Below are positions 1 through 11,829 of a stretch of 64,000 nucleotides of DNA, in pieces. Location of the stretch: positions 4,329,259 through 4,393,258 of the forward strand of contig NC_043742.1 in assembly GCF_004337985.1 (NCBI RefSeq), given 5' to 3'. The position numbers and the translations under genes are program-made. This stretch comes from Pyricularia pennisetigena (Eukaryota; Ascomycota; Sordariomycetes; Magnaporthales; Pyriculariaceae). Within the stretch, counting starts at the first letter, position 1. Each line of letters starts with the position of its first letter. The notes below the pieces were generated by a model. The model saw nothing but the letters and a program-made list of their open reading frames with translations. It had not been told where the DNA came from and searched no databases.

Positions 1-75
1 TTGAGCGAGACACTACTGCGCCAACCGGATTGGAGCAGTTTCTGTACAACGAAACAAATATGTGCATATCCAAGC

Positions 76-3000
76 TTAGTTCTTGGTGTCACGAACGAGC
101 CTCGCGCCCGCCCAGGCGTAGGGGTAGTTGCGCTGGTACCAGTTGACGCTGTAAACGCCAATGTTAGTATATGTACTTTCAGGCGCCACAGAAATCCAGC
201 AACAAACGAGGTGGGGCCTTTAGAGTTATCCTGTAGCTTTTGCAGCAGGAGTGGGTGCATAGACAAGGGAGTGTCATTTCTGCTTGTCAAGCGAATGCAG
301 TCAAGAAGTCAAGGGAAAAAGATGTGCGCGTGGGGGTAACTCACAAGGACTTCCGGCCCGCGATGCGAGGGTGTGTAGCCCAAGAACCACCCAGAATTAT
401 GTTGTGCTTCTCGTCAAAGAAGTCGGCTAAATAGGTACAAAGTGACAGCACACCAATGTCAGCAAGCGGACCTCAGACGACAGACGTAACAATCTTAAGC
501 GAGCGTGGGCTGGCGCACCTGTGTAGTTGGGGTACAAGGACATCGGTTCGAAGCCTTCGTGCTTTCGCAGTGGTGAGCTGGTCCACTCCCAGACGCCTCC
601 CATTTGCGACTGTCCAGCCAGTCTCCCACCGTCGGCTGTCACTGGAGTTGGATGCCAGTTCTGGAACCCGACGTTGGAACCGCCAAGGTCGATAAACAAG
701 TTCTCGTCTGCCTGTGTGGATGGTCTCGTGCCATCCTCACCGGCCAGGTAGGCTCCTCGTGATGGTGGTGTCTCTTCAACACCATTGTTGGAAAGATGAC
801 TACAGTTCCCTTGTTAGTCCAGGAAATTTTTGGTCTGCGAGGATACGGGGATAGAGGAATCTTGTCTGCACACACCCGTTGACGGCTGGAACTGTTCCAG
901 CCAAAATGTTCTGCGCCTGCTTCTTGCGCATTGCCTCAGCGTATGCATAGATGCTCTTGGCTTCCTCAAAGGTCGGGATCCTGCCTCCCATCCAGGAAGC
1001 ACAACCAGAAAGCTCGTCGTATGAAGCAAACACGGGCCAGTCTAGGGCGTGCTCGAGCGGCACCAGTCCAAAGACGGTTCTCACCGCCTTGTCTGCGAGG
1101 AAGTACCTCGGGGGAGCTTCAACATGGTCATCGTCATTCTTGCTACCGTGGCCGTGGGTATGACCGTTTGACTTTCCGTTGGTATATGCTCCATTGCTGC
1201 CACTGTGGCCCTTTCCATTCGAAGCAGCATGGCCGTTGGCACCATTAGTCCCGTTGGTTGTAATCTTCGGATTTATCGCGGACCACGAGGCAGGAATCTT
1301 GTCGATATTGTTCTCGTACATGTACGAGGCATACTTTATCCAGTGAGTATTAGTATCGTACTCTCCATGATTTTAATGATGCATGGAGGGGTTTCTTACC
1401 TCTAGATTGGTGATTGGTCTCGCCTTTGCTTGAAACGCCCCTACTCTTGCCATCCTTTGAGGTTTTTCATTGTCCCTGCAATCATTAGCAAGAACATTTC
1501 GCATGAAGGCACCTGCGAAAACACTTACCAACCGAAATGCCCGCTAGGATCTGTGCTGTCCTCTGGATCATCCAGCCCTATGATGATCTCTGTCGCCGGG
1601 ATCTCGAACCATTGATTTGGGACCCTGTTGGCCCTGGCCTGGATCGCCATCTTCTCGAAGTCAGGAGTGACGACCCCCGGAGGGGGTAGTGTTCGGTCGC
1701 TCTGGAGCAGCATGTACAGCAACGTCTCCAAATGCATGACCTCATGCTCGAAGCCAACCCAGATAGCTCTAGCGACGTTGCGGGGGATGTTGTCAGCGCC
1801 GCGAGAGTAGATGTTGCGGACCCTAGATCGGACTCGTTCCTGGTACTCTGCGATCTCCGAGGCTGGAGGCCACTCATCAGGTATCTCTGAATGAGAGTGG
1901 CAAAGCTCCGGGTTGTCAACATCTGGATCGATGCCTCTCTCAAAAATCTGAGCATAATTCTCTGGTCTTGTGGCCGGTTCCTTGGTCGTCTTGGTAAGCT
2001 GAATATCCAGAAAGGTCGGGATGTGGCCCAGGTAGAATATGCAGGCATTTCGCAGTCTGATGGGCTTCTCAAGAAGCTCCTTTTTGGGGAGCATTCCGCG
2101 CGTGACCGCGTCCCATTTCGCCCAGAGTTCCCTCCAGTCTTCCATGGTTGGCAAGGTTGTGCTCGCATACTGATGCGGAGTCAGCGCAAACGGTGTTGTA
2201 GGCTTCGTTAGCACATGGATTCCTGTTTGGAGGATAGTGCATTAGCCATTCAGTTGCTGATAACTGTGCAAGACAGCCAAGCGAGATCAATAGGGTTGAA
2301 CTAGCTATGGCGTCCATGACAAAGTTCATAAGGTATGGGATAAAAGCGGTTGAGTAGGCTTATCGAATGTGCTTGAGATCAGAACCACACTTACCGTATT
2401 CATCGCCGACAGACCACTTGCCAGCCTCAACCATTCCTGCGGCTTGCCAGAGATTTTGAGTTTCAGATTTGCTGTACTTAACGCTTCGTTCGACAAAGAC
2501 ACGCTCGCCCGCTGGTATGAGTTGGCCTAGAGCCCATGTATCACGGATTGGCGAGTACCAAGCTTGATGTCGACCCCCTTCTGCGTCATAAACGTATTCG
2601 CCAATAACTTGCCAATCCTCCAGTTTAAATGCCTGCTGTTCGAGGATCTTGTTTGCGTGAACAAGACCGTTAAGGACGAATCTATAAGTTTAGTGTCAGT
2701 CCGCCAGTCCCATCTATTCAAGGCGTGCGGTCAGTATTAGACCTACTGGTGTGTGATCCCTTTCGAGTCTGACGAGCAATAAAAAAAAGACCATGTTAGC
2801 GATGTTGATCCAAAGCCCCAGTATCCGCTGTCCTCCAGTACTTGCCGTTGTATGCGTGACTTGGATAACGTTAGCGGTTGAACTAGAATGAGTGACTTGT
2901 CTCAGATGGATAGGGTGATCTCACTAAACCTTGGCGGGATCGGAACAGGCATCGACCCCAATGATCATGGAATCTCCAGGACGCAGCACCTCGGAGAAGC

Positions 3001-4050
3001 CCCGCAAGAAATCTGAGGCTTCGTCGTGGCGGAAATTGCCTATGGTAACAGTAAAGGCGTGAGTATGATCTGCTCCAAGGCATGAAATTGGCTTTTTCCT
3101 GACTGACCAATGCTTGAGCCAAGCGACATGACGCATTTCTGTCGACCGAGGCTCGTGGGCTCTTTCAACCATTCCCGGCCATCGTCATATGTTCCCAGGA
3201 GACCATGGCAGCGGACATGCTTGTACTGAGGCACTTGAGCCAGTGTGCGCTTTAGTTCCTCCTTGGAAAGGTCCAATGCGTAGTAATCTACGTTTTTGCC
3301 GGCATTGTCAATGGCTTGAAGGAGAAGATTGACCTTGCGTAGATTACTGCACAGATCAGTTGATTAGTTCATGGACGATTAGGGAATCAAATTTCCAGTG
3401 CAAGGCTTCAAGGTTCAATCATACCCACTCCCCAGCTCAACCACCATGGATCCGTCCGGAATGGCGCGGGCGATCTCAGAGGCGGAGGACTCCAAGACCG
3501 ATATCTCGTCATTGGTCAAGTAGTATTCTTCCAGATATGTGATCTTTTGATGTGTGTTAGCAGGCTCTCACTCGAGTCTATGCGGTGAAAGATGGGGATT
3601 ATCAATATATGTTCTCTGCCTGACTTGCTTCGGTGCGCGAACACCTGCAAGACTGCCGACTGGATTGATCGCATAAAAAGAAATATAGGGCGACAAACTC
3701 ACCTCTTCGAAAATTTGCAAACCACGCTGGTCGTATAGAAGGATGGTAGGCATAGCCCGCTGGCCCGGCGTAGAGAGGAAAGACGACAGAATCTCTGTCT
3801 TGAGATTGCTCTCAACCGCAGCACCGCGAATATCGATTATATCAGGTGGCTGAGGAGTGTGCCCGTTGACGTTTTTATTTCCGAAGCTGCCGTTGATACC
3901 GTTGTGTTTCCCATGGTTCAGATCCCAACCGTTGACGGCCTTCGGCTTAGGTAGAGAATTTTCATTGCTGTAGAATCCTCCTACAAAGCTTTTCAAGGGG
4001 TGTCCCACACCCCCAGCCATGAGCACTGCAGATTCTGCTGCAGCAGGCAT
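76..4050 (-). CDS. egt1: Ergothioneine biosynthesis protein Egt1 (methyltransferase + sulfoxide synthase fusion)
   Basis: Catalyses the first two steps of fungal ergothioneine synthesis: SAM-dependent trimethylation of histidine to hercynine, then iron-dependent oxidative coupling of cysteine. Thirteen exons: 4050-3703, 3543-3425, 3346-3108, 3039-2925, 2859-2846, 2768-2747, 2681-2395, 2222-1529, 1475-1400, 1333-876, 799-519, 426-345, 148-76; they total 2808 nt (935 aa). The methyltransferase half (to about residue 380) has the SAM motif ELGSG; the DinB-like part carries the iron motif HEVMHLE (about 541-547); the C-terminal FGE-sulfatase-like part contains GGVWEWTSS and ends NWYQRNYPYAWAGARLVRD. 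Odd points: two micro-exons (14 and 22 nt), the intron between them starting GC instead of GT, and an Asn/Gly/His-rich insertion (about 662-708) in the C-terminal part. The start MPAAAES is the first Met that suits the family; in-frame codons continue upstream. Family call is near certain; individual splice sites are inferred from motifs and frame. Confidence 0.95.
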
Positions 4051-5480
4051 TGCGAAAAAAAAGGTCCTTTTTTGGGGTTGAGATATAACAAGAGTAGTTT
4101 TTGTAGATAGGTACAGGTGAAAAAGAGAAATTGTGCGCAACAAAATTGCTCAATGAGGTGAAGAGTGGTATGTCTTACAAGGCGAGAATTTCTTGTTTGG
4201 GGATGGATGCTTATAAAATGTTTACTCCAAATTGTAAGAAACAGGTAAAAAGAAACTTTGTGACAAGGGGAATGACTTTGTATAAAATGAGAAAAACATA
4301 CATGAACAAAACGTATGGCCTCAACTAGTTCAGATGAAATACAAACGTGCTTTCACTCACGTCGTTACGCCTAGGAAGAAAAGGAATGGGTACATAAAAA
4401 AGGTAAGCCTTATAAATGCAATAACAATAATAATAATAAAATTCACCACACGAGAAACTGGGCGTCATTCTTGCGTTGCGGAACCAGCGGAGAGCGCCCC
4501 CCGTCACAGGAACAAATGCATCCAGAAAGCAACCTCTTACAGAAGAAGCACCAACCTTGTCCGCGGCTGTTGGGGCCCCAAGTTACTCGTGGTCACACCT
4601 TCCAGCCCTGGAGGAGCCCAGCCCGGTGAAGGCCCCGGTCATGGAAGCACAGTAGCGCTTTTCCATGGATCTGCAGTAAGTATGAACCTATCAAGCCTCC
4701 TGCATGCCGGGGTAGTATTTATACCTTGATCATGTTTATCAATCATATGTATGTGGTATCCGTAGGTAAGGTATTTATTTACTCCCTAGGTCAAGGCTAG
4801 ACGGTGGCCTGCATGTCTGATGTGGTGGCTTTCATGTATGGACATTTGAATTTGGCCCCAAGTACCGCTTGGTACATCTGGGTTGATGTGGGTTGATGGA
4901 TTTCCTGTAATCAGGAGGCAAGGTAAAGCAAAGTAAAAGGGGACCTACATAAGGTGGTATCCAGCGACTTGCAGTAGTAAAAAAGTTGCGGCGCTTCGTT
5001 TCATTCGTTGCCTGCCGGGGTGGTTGGTGGATGCTAGCCCGATCCATGATGGTTCCGATCTTAGGTATTGTGTGTGGTACAAACACAAGCTGGCAAACTG
5101 GGTAGGTTGCCAAGAAGCATCTAGAAGTACTTGGCTACACCTGTCAGTATGGCAAGGTACCTAGGATACTGTACACCAAGTACGGTACATATTCGCGTCT
5201 GACGTCGACGGGGAGACAGAGTGGGACACGCGACCGAGAATGGCCTGGCATCGGGTGATTCTCTGCAACGAGCCCGAGTAACGGTTTTCCCTTGAAACAG
5301 TCTGCCTCGATGAACGCTGCTTAACTGCCAGGCATCGGGGTTTTTGGCTGATGTTTGCGCGTCGAAAGATCGACTGATCATAAAAACAGAGCAAGGTGTA
5401 CTATATGTATTCTCTTGTCAGGGCGTAATTGTACTACCCGATATGTAGCCAATATTTAGGTTTCATTGTCGGACGGAAAG

Positions 5481-5498
5481 AAAAAAAAAAAAAAAAAA
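5481..5498. repeat. Homopolymer A18
   Basis: Eighteen consecutive A on the + strand inside the gene-free stretch; length may be inexact as in any homopolymer in an assembly. Confidence 0.9.
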
Positions 5499-6895
5499 TC
5501 AACGGACGGGGAGCGCTGCCGAGGGAAGGAAGGAAGTTGGAGCAAATCGCATGTTCGGTTTCCCAGCGGGGTGGGTTTTTGGACAGGCTTTGCTTGCCTA
5601 AGCTCCACAAAACACCTTGGCAAGGGAAACAAAACCCCCCGCCTACTGGACCAAAGACCAATCGCCGTGATGACAAGGCGCCAAAAGCTCAGGTAAACTC
5701 CATTTCCCACATCTGCTTTTTCCCATCACAGTCCCTCCTTGCACAACTGTTACCCTACAGAAACGGAATAAGGACTCATACATACCAAGTTTTTGATACG
5801 GATTTTGATGACAGGTCTGCACCACTGTTTGCCACGCCCACCCGTCCGGTACAATTGTTCTTCGTTTGTTTATACACCGGGCTACGGGCTGACTGCAGCC
5901 GAGACGACATTAGCGCTCCGTTCAATGGACGGACTATTTCATAAACTTTGAAGCCACAACGCATGCACTGGCTGGCGACATTGGAATGTGCCGAGACTCC
6001 GCGCGGCGTCTTTCCCATTGTTGAAGGTGGTGCGGAGGTCATCAGCTGTACCCGTAGCAGCGTCATCGACCCCGTCATCTACCACAAAGAACGGGGCACA
6101 TTACGGGGTAGCTTTTCCGAGGGAGCATCGTATCATGTCTTGGCAGTCACCTCGACGATCCCAGTCAAGCTCCGACCTTTTGACTTCACCTCAGCGGTAG
6201 GACAAAAAGGAACAAAAGAAACAAACCCACCCAAGCCACTCTTCACATCCTTGGCCGCCCCGACCCTGTCTCAAGGTGAAGATTACCTGGCTCTTGGGAC
6301 ACATGGCTGAGCCGTCCTGCTGGGTCCCAGCCGTTGACACAAATAACCGGCATATTTATCCATGATCTTCAAGATCTTAAGTTGTTTGCTAGTTCAAACT
6401 TCAAGTTTGGCTCTGATCCGGAGCGGGATGGTGTCCCAGATCGAAGCGAACTAAACGAGAGGACAAACCGTGGGGATACAACGCATCAAACTTTTTTTTT
6501 GTCTTGCTCCCCACACACATCCCTACTCGGTTTGTTGCTGCTTCCTGCTGTACCAGGTACTATAAAGTTTCTACGTACTGTATGTATAGTAGCATTTGCT
6601 GTGGCACCCCCTCAACCCCGCTATTTGGTCTGCATACCGCCGCACAACTTAATGCAATTCTGGACACGCCCAGTCAGCGCAACAATGGAGCAAGGATGAC
6701 ACCAAACAGGCCAGGTCCTGCAGCTTGTGAGCTCAGGTGCCTGGTCGCGCGGGATGTCTTACCATTAATATGGCTAACGGTGGATCGGGCGTGGGGTGCC
6801 GCCTCAAAATGCAGTTGGGGAGGACAAAGTAATTACAGTACTGTACTTTACCTAGGTCCTCTTTGGGTTTCAAAGACGGCCAACCCAACCAGTTC

Positions 6896-6915
6896 AGTCC
6901 AGTCCAGTCCAGTCC
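6896..6915. repeat. Pentanucleotide repeat (AGTCC)4
   Basis: Four perfect tandem copies of AGTCC in non-coding DNA; a small microsatellite with no evident function. Confidence 0.9.
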
Positions 6916-8545
6916 TAGGATCATAGACCACCTTGACCACCTCATCTTGTATAATCCGTACAAAGAACAGTGGCGAGCGGACCCGGCAACCCTAAAACAT
7001 CAAAGAAGCAATTCACACCAATCACAGGTTTACGAGTTACGGAGTACATTCTGGGCCTCTCTCGTATGTGCCAACACATGGCGACAACTGTCAAGCAGAC
7101 GGACCTTCCGGTGGGACTAACAACCCTCGCTGCTGTACAACACCGGAAGAAACCTATCAGCCCCATGCCAGAAAAGTCACGCGGACCCCGGGAGGCTGCA
7201 TCGTGATCGAGGTACACACGCAGGTATGAAAAGTGCTCGGCTCAGTCTGGTGGTAATGGCGCCGAATTGCCTTGCTTTGGACAGGCCTTACATATGAGCT
7301 GACACTCGCCTGACGCTTTTATTACCTGTCATTCTACAATGCACAATAATCCACCCGTTGGGTCACAATGCATAACACCCTCTTTCCATCCACCAAGGTT
7401 GCGATTGCGGGGGAACCTCTCCGTTGTGTAAAGATGGCAGATGCCCACGTGCCACTTTCCCAAACGCTTTGCTGGACACCAGAAGCAATACCAAAACGAC
7501 GTTGTTGAATGTCTTTGCGTGGTGGCACGCAATACTGCCGAGCCCGAGTCCCGGTCGGTGTCCCAACACAGAAAACCCCATCAAGTTCCCCGAGTCCAGA
7601 CCTCACGCCATTCAGTGTTATTACTCCGCCGGTTCTTTTTCGGCGGAACCCACCCAGAGTTTCTTGCATGAAATATGGATGCATCAAGGCTGTCCGATCG
7701 ATTACTGAGGGGCAGGCAGACTTTGGGCAAGTTACACCTTCTCCGAATAGCCGGGAACCAGACTCCAGTCGTGAAACCATGCTTTTCTGTGATACTGAGC
7801 TCATCGACTTGGAAACCCGACCACATGATCTTGACGGGGGAAAAAAGAACAAGGCTATAATAACGGCGTCCGGAAGAAGCAAACTGTTGATACTGGCGGG
7901 TTCTTACCAACACCAGGATGCCAATCTCTTTTATGGACGTTGATTCTGGTAGTAATGTAGAAAGCTCATATTCCTTGATGGTGTACACACCATAACGCTC
8001 TGCAGATTTCACCAGGAGATCGGTCATTTTTTGACAGGATTGCACCATCAGATTTTCAAAGACAGAGCCGGCCGCATGACTGCCCTGAAGTGTGGAGCCA
8101 TGAATATAAATTCAGAACTATTCTTGGACCCTGGACTTGGCAAAAGCCTTCCCTTCAGACATTTGTTCGGGGAGGCCCGCCCTTGCCGCAATATTCTCTC
8201 ATGTGTTGTACCGAACACCTACCAACCACAACGGACAAGTGCATGCATGAACGGCTTGCGAGCAGCGCTGATTGCAAGAAAAAAAAAAAGCCATCTTTTT
8301 ACTCTCCCCTGCTATTGTTCTCCATGGCGCCACCATCTTGCCGTGCGGGCGGCTTCTGGAATGAAATCAGGTACCTGGGTGCAGCAATTTATGTAGTATC
8401 ACCCGCCGAGGCTAACGCCCGCCTTCTCTGGGCAGAGAGGCTGAGATTACGAACCCCTGAGCGCGGATCACGGCTCAAAGTCCCCGGGGTCGGTCGCCAA
8501 GGCCACAGAACCTTCTCAAAGTCTCTAATATCAGGATCAGGACTC

Positions 8546-8570
8546 TTTTTTTTTTTTTTTTTTTTTTTTT
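8546..8570. repeat. Homopolymer T25
   Basis: Twenty-five T in a row in non-coding DNA. It could be the poly(A) end of an inserted transcript on the minus strand, but I saw no coding relic or target-site duplication beside it. Confidence 0.85.
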
Positions 8571-9313
8571 AATTTGTTATTATGATTCGGTCGGGATTAA
8601 AGTACATTCCGCAAGCCACCCTCTGCAATCCCCGTTGCCCCGGCAGAAAGGCGGTCATTCGGAAAACAAGCCGGAACGTTTCTTTTTGGTATACATGCAA
8701 GCCAGAACCGAGATCTGCAGGTAGTCACGTTCTCCATGTACAACCTCTGGGGAGTCGAGCCCTCGGAATTTATAGGTATGCGGCTGACGGCCACACTGAA
8801 AACTCGCAGTTCCCATTGTTCCACACCCCGCCACTTCAAGATCTTAAAGTTGTTTAGAACCCCGTGAACCTCGTCGTACAAAAAGAAGATACGATGGCTT
8901 AGCGCATCGGATTCACCATATAGCCGAGCTATCAACCTAGGCACACCGTTTTGTTCAACATATCCACATCTCTTTCTCTTTTGAAATTCACCAGAGGCAT
9001 ATTTGGCCATGATCACAGACTGATATCGCTATGCCCATGATATCACTTACCTATTTGGCAATTTGAGTTGTGGCTATTCTCTAAGCATAAAACTGCCAAA
9101 ACTAAATCATAAGCCTCAGAGTAGTACCAGAGGAACATGATCAACTAAATCAAAAATTGGTGATACATATTACGGTGTAGTGAGTAGTGTGCACAATCTT
9201 CGCTCGCTGCGTACGCCCAACTTGATCCCTCCTTGCCAGACGAAGAAAAAAAAAAAGCGCCTCACTATCCTCGAAGGGGGGTTAGCAACGTGTACCCCAA
9301 CGAAAGCCAGACA

Positions 9314-10008
9314 CTACCTCTTCCTGCCCATGTTCCTGATCAGTATGCCACCGACGACACTGGCGGCAACGGCAACACCACCAATGATGGCAGCACCGAG
9401 CAGTCCCTCCTTGGCAACCTTGTCGTCGATCAGAGACCGCAGGTTTGTCGCCTGGAGGTTCGTGGGCTCCTTGCCAAGCAGCAAGTCGTTGTACCGTCTC
9501 GCCTCGGCGTAGTTTCCGAGCTTGTAGTTGCCCAGGGCGAGGTAGTACAGGCATTCACGACGGCGTTCTGGGGATGTGCGGAATATTTCGGAGAGGAGCA
9601 TGACACCCAGCTGCTGGTCGGATCGCGTACTGGATTTGACGAGGCCCTGTGGATGCAGTGTTCAGCATTTCCCACCTGAATGAGAATTTTGAGGGTATGG
9701 CCAAGTCACCTACCCAGGCATAGTTGAACTTGGTCTGTACACCGACCATATCGCCCTCCTTGTCATATTGCGCCCGCAGAACGGCGAGCTCTGCCGGCTG
9801 AAGAGGCCTGCACAAACTCAGCGTCAGTTTTGTTCTCGAGCGGCAGACGCAAGTCATGTTTTCACGTCGGTCTTCTCTTGTCTAGGGGTTCCGTACGTTT
9901 CCGCATCGATCGCATCTGTTGATCCCATTATTAGTGTTTCGAACAAGCCATGGCATGAACCTAGCAAATCCGGCCTGGCTGCAACTCACAGGGAAGATTA
10001 GTCCCCAT
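9314..10008 (-). CDS. fis1: Mitochondrial fission protein Fis1
   Basis: Tail-anchored outer-membrane adaptor that recruits the dynamin-related fission machinery to mitochondria and peroxisomes. Four exons: 10008-9990, 9915-9897, 9807-9714 and 9646-9314, giving 154 aa, the usual length for Fis1. The N-terminal arm reads MGTNLPYAIDAETPLQP; the TPR-like bundle contains KFNYAWGLVKSS and [20 protein letters not shown]; the C terminus is a single hydrophobic segment ([20 protein letters not shown]) followed by the basic tail RNMGRKR, the classic tail anchor. The first two exons are only 19 nt each; they were found by matching donor/acceptor motifs and restoring the family-typical N terminus. A naive start at 9928 would lose the NLPYAID segment. 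It is head to head with spc24, 567 bp between start codons. Confidence 0.95.
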
Positions 10009-10575
10009 TGTTGGTAGTATTCCTGACGTCTAGAGGATAAATAAAAATCTTGGGGAGAAAGGCTGTGGCTTGGTGAGTATCCTTGAAAATTTCACGTTGT
10101 TGTATCCTAACTATGGTAGCTAGGATAGGCTTGTATTCACGAATTACGAGGTTGTTGTTCCGATATTAAACCACCTGAGGTTGAAGGCTGCGGCATGACC
10201 TGTGACCGACCCCTGGTTATGACGATGACGATGGCCACCTGGACTAGCTGATAAGATAAGAAACGCGTGCCCAGACCCCGCTTCTGGCGCGTTCTGGTCA
10301 GTACCAAGAAAAGAAAAAACACTTTGCCGTTTCGGGTAATTTGTTTATGTGCGGGTGGGTGAAGCTGTATTTACATTGCGAATGGTCGCCATCGTCCAAC
10401 AGACAACGTCGTCACAGAATCGATCAAATTTGTTGCATTTGTTACAACGCTCGTCGCATAATTCGAGATACCACAATCAACCAAAATCGAGCCATATTGA
10501 CCTTGTCGAACTTTAAAAAATAAAATCAAAAAACTTCAGGATCCAAAAGAGAGAAAAAAAAGCCATTTGGTCGCA
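10009..10575. promoter_or_regulatory. Divergent intergenic region fis1 / spc24
   Basis: 567 bp between two divergent start codons, so it must carry both promoters. A TGACGTC half-palindrome (CRE/ATF-like) lies at 10022-10028 close to the fis1 start, and an A-rich leader precedes spc24. No factor can be assigned from sequence alone. Confidence 0.5.
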
Positions 10576-11245
10576 ATGTTACTCGAAGAAGATCCCGCGA
10601 CGCTCATCCGAGCAACCGTGCAAAACTTCGCTGTCGCGCCCGACAAAGCTGCCCTCAAGCGCCTCCAGGACTCGACAGCGGTACTGAACCAGGCTCGAGA
10701 GCTGCGCCTCCGCGAAGCCGAGTCGTCGCTCAAAAGTTTGTATAACCCCCCAGCTTCGTTCTCCGACACAATTTGTCCCAAAAAGAATTCCGACAGCTGA
10801 CGCGGATGATATCGCAGAACTCTCACGGCAGCTCAATACGGTCCAGTCGCAGTACGAGGAGCTCACCTTGCAACACTCGTCCGCCGCACACGCCTCGGAG
10901 ATGGCGCGTCTCGACACCCAAAAGTTTCGCACTGCCAAGGCCGCGTCCGACCTCGAGGTCGAGACGGAGAGGCTCTCTTCCCAGGCGGCGGATCTAGCGG
11001 CGCGCCTGCAGGAGCTGGAACTGCAGGGTGTCGAGGGCGAGCCGGGAGCGGCTGATCCAGTCGAGGACGAGGTTCTGCTGAGACTTAAGGTATACAGGAG
11101 TCTCGGCATAGAACTAGAGCGCGAGGGTGAGGAATGGAGTCGCGCCGTTATCCGAAACGACCGCAAGGGTGACGTCCATGTGGTCAATATGGACAAGAAG
11201 TTCTCGAGGTTCTTCTATGCCAATTACTTTTGGAACACTCTCTGA
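10576..11245 (+). CDS. spc24: Kinetochore protein Spc24
   Basis: Subunit of the Ndc80 complex (Ndc80-Nuf2-Spc24-Spc25) that links centromeric chromatin to microtubules; Spc24 supplies the inner, Mis12/CENP-T-facing end. Two exons, 10576-10735 and 10818-11245, give 195 aa, normal for the family. The N-terminal two thirds are heptad-rich coiled coil ([20 protein letters not shown]; later [10 protein letters not shown]); the C-terminal globular part includes [16 protein letters not shown] and ends [16 protein letters not shown], the typical Spc24 end. The donor is GTTTGT; a CTGAC branch point lies 16 nt before the chosen acceptor. An alternative acceptor at 10796 would add seven residues and also stays in frame. 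Assigned by overall architecture and the characteristic C terminus. Confidence 0.88.
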
Positions 11246-11829
11246 ACCATTATTGATAACAGCACCCCTCTGAAATGGTTCATGACACGTGTCGGATGAA
11301 TGATGCAAAGGGATACGGCGTTTTGGCGTTTGGGATATACACATAACACATGATACCTCGGTCTAATTATTTGATTTTCGTCTTCACTCAGAGCCAAGCG
11401 TAGAGGGCCACCAACCACCTTTTTCGTTCTCTGCTCCGCCAACGCTCATATTATTCTACTCAATGAGCGGCGCCATGTATTGCAACTTCATTCGAGTTCT
11501 TGCATGATATTAATCAATGCTAAAAAACTTTTCCCACCGAGGCATACTTCGCCATGCAAGTGCCTTAGCACCGGCAACCATGAGCCCTCAATTGTGAAGA
11601 AGTTGAGTTACGCATGTCTCATAGCCAAAGCAGCTTCCCATCCCCATGGCAGCTGAGGCGGTGACGTGAATCCTTATCTGATACCTTAGCACTTAGAAGC
11701 TTTGCTTGGGCGAGGAAGCTTGGAAGACGGGCTGAGTGTACACCATCGATCGATACCAACCAGTTGTCTTACATGAGGCATTTACTCAAACATATGCCTT
11801 TTGTGTCCTTTACGGAAGCGATTTGGTGC
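11246..11829. other. Intergenic, 584 bp, between convergent genes
   Basis: Lies between the spc24 stop and the eIF2B-alpha stop; expected to hold both 3' UTRs. Nothing else recognised. Confidence 0.6.

Larger units (their letters stand above)
4051..9313. other. Gene-free stretch, about 5.3 kb
   Basis: I see no coding region that continues across plausible splice sites or resembles a known family. Open frames here are short, overlap on both strands and run through homopolymers (A18 at 5481-5498, T25 at 8546-8570). The only repeat noted is a small pentanucleotide array (listed separately). The part next to 4050 must hold the egt1 promoter. No tRNA or 5S rRNA was recognised. A non-coding transcript or a small secreted-protein gene cannot be excluded. 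Confidence 0.6.

Noticed and set aside
8597..9016. 139-codon minus-strand frame downstream of T25
   Set aside because: No family likeness, no signal peptide, no convincing splice partner; possible but unsupported.
10797..10817. Alternative spc24 acceptor adding seven residues
   Set aside because: In frame and possible, but the CTGAC branch point is better placed for the acceptor at 10817.
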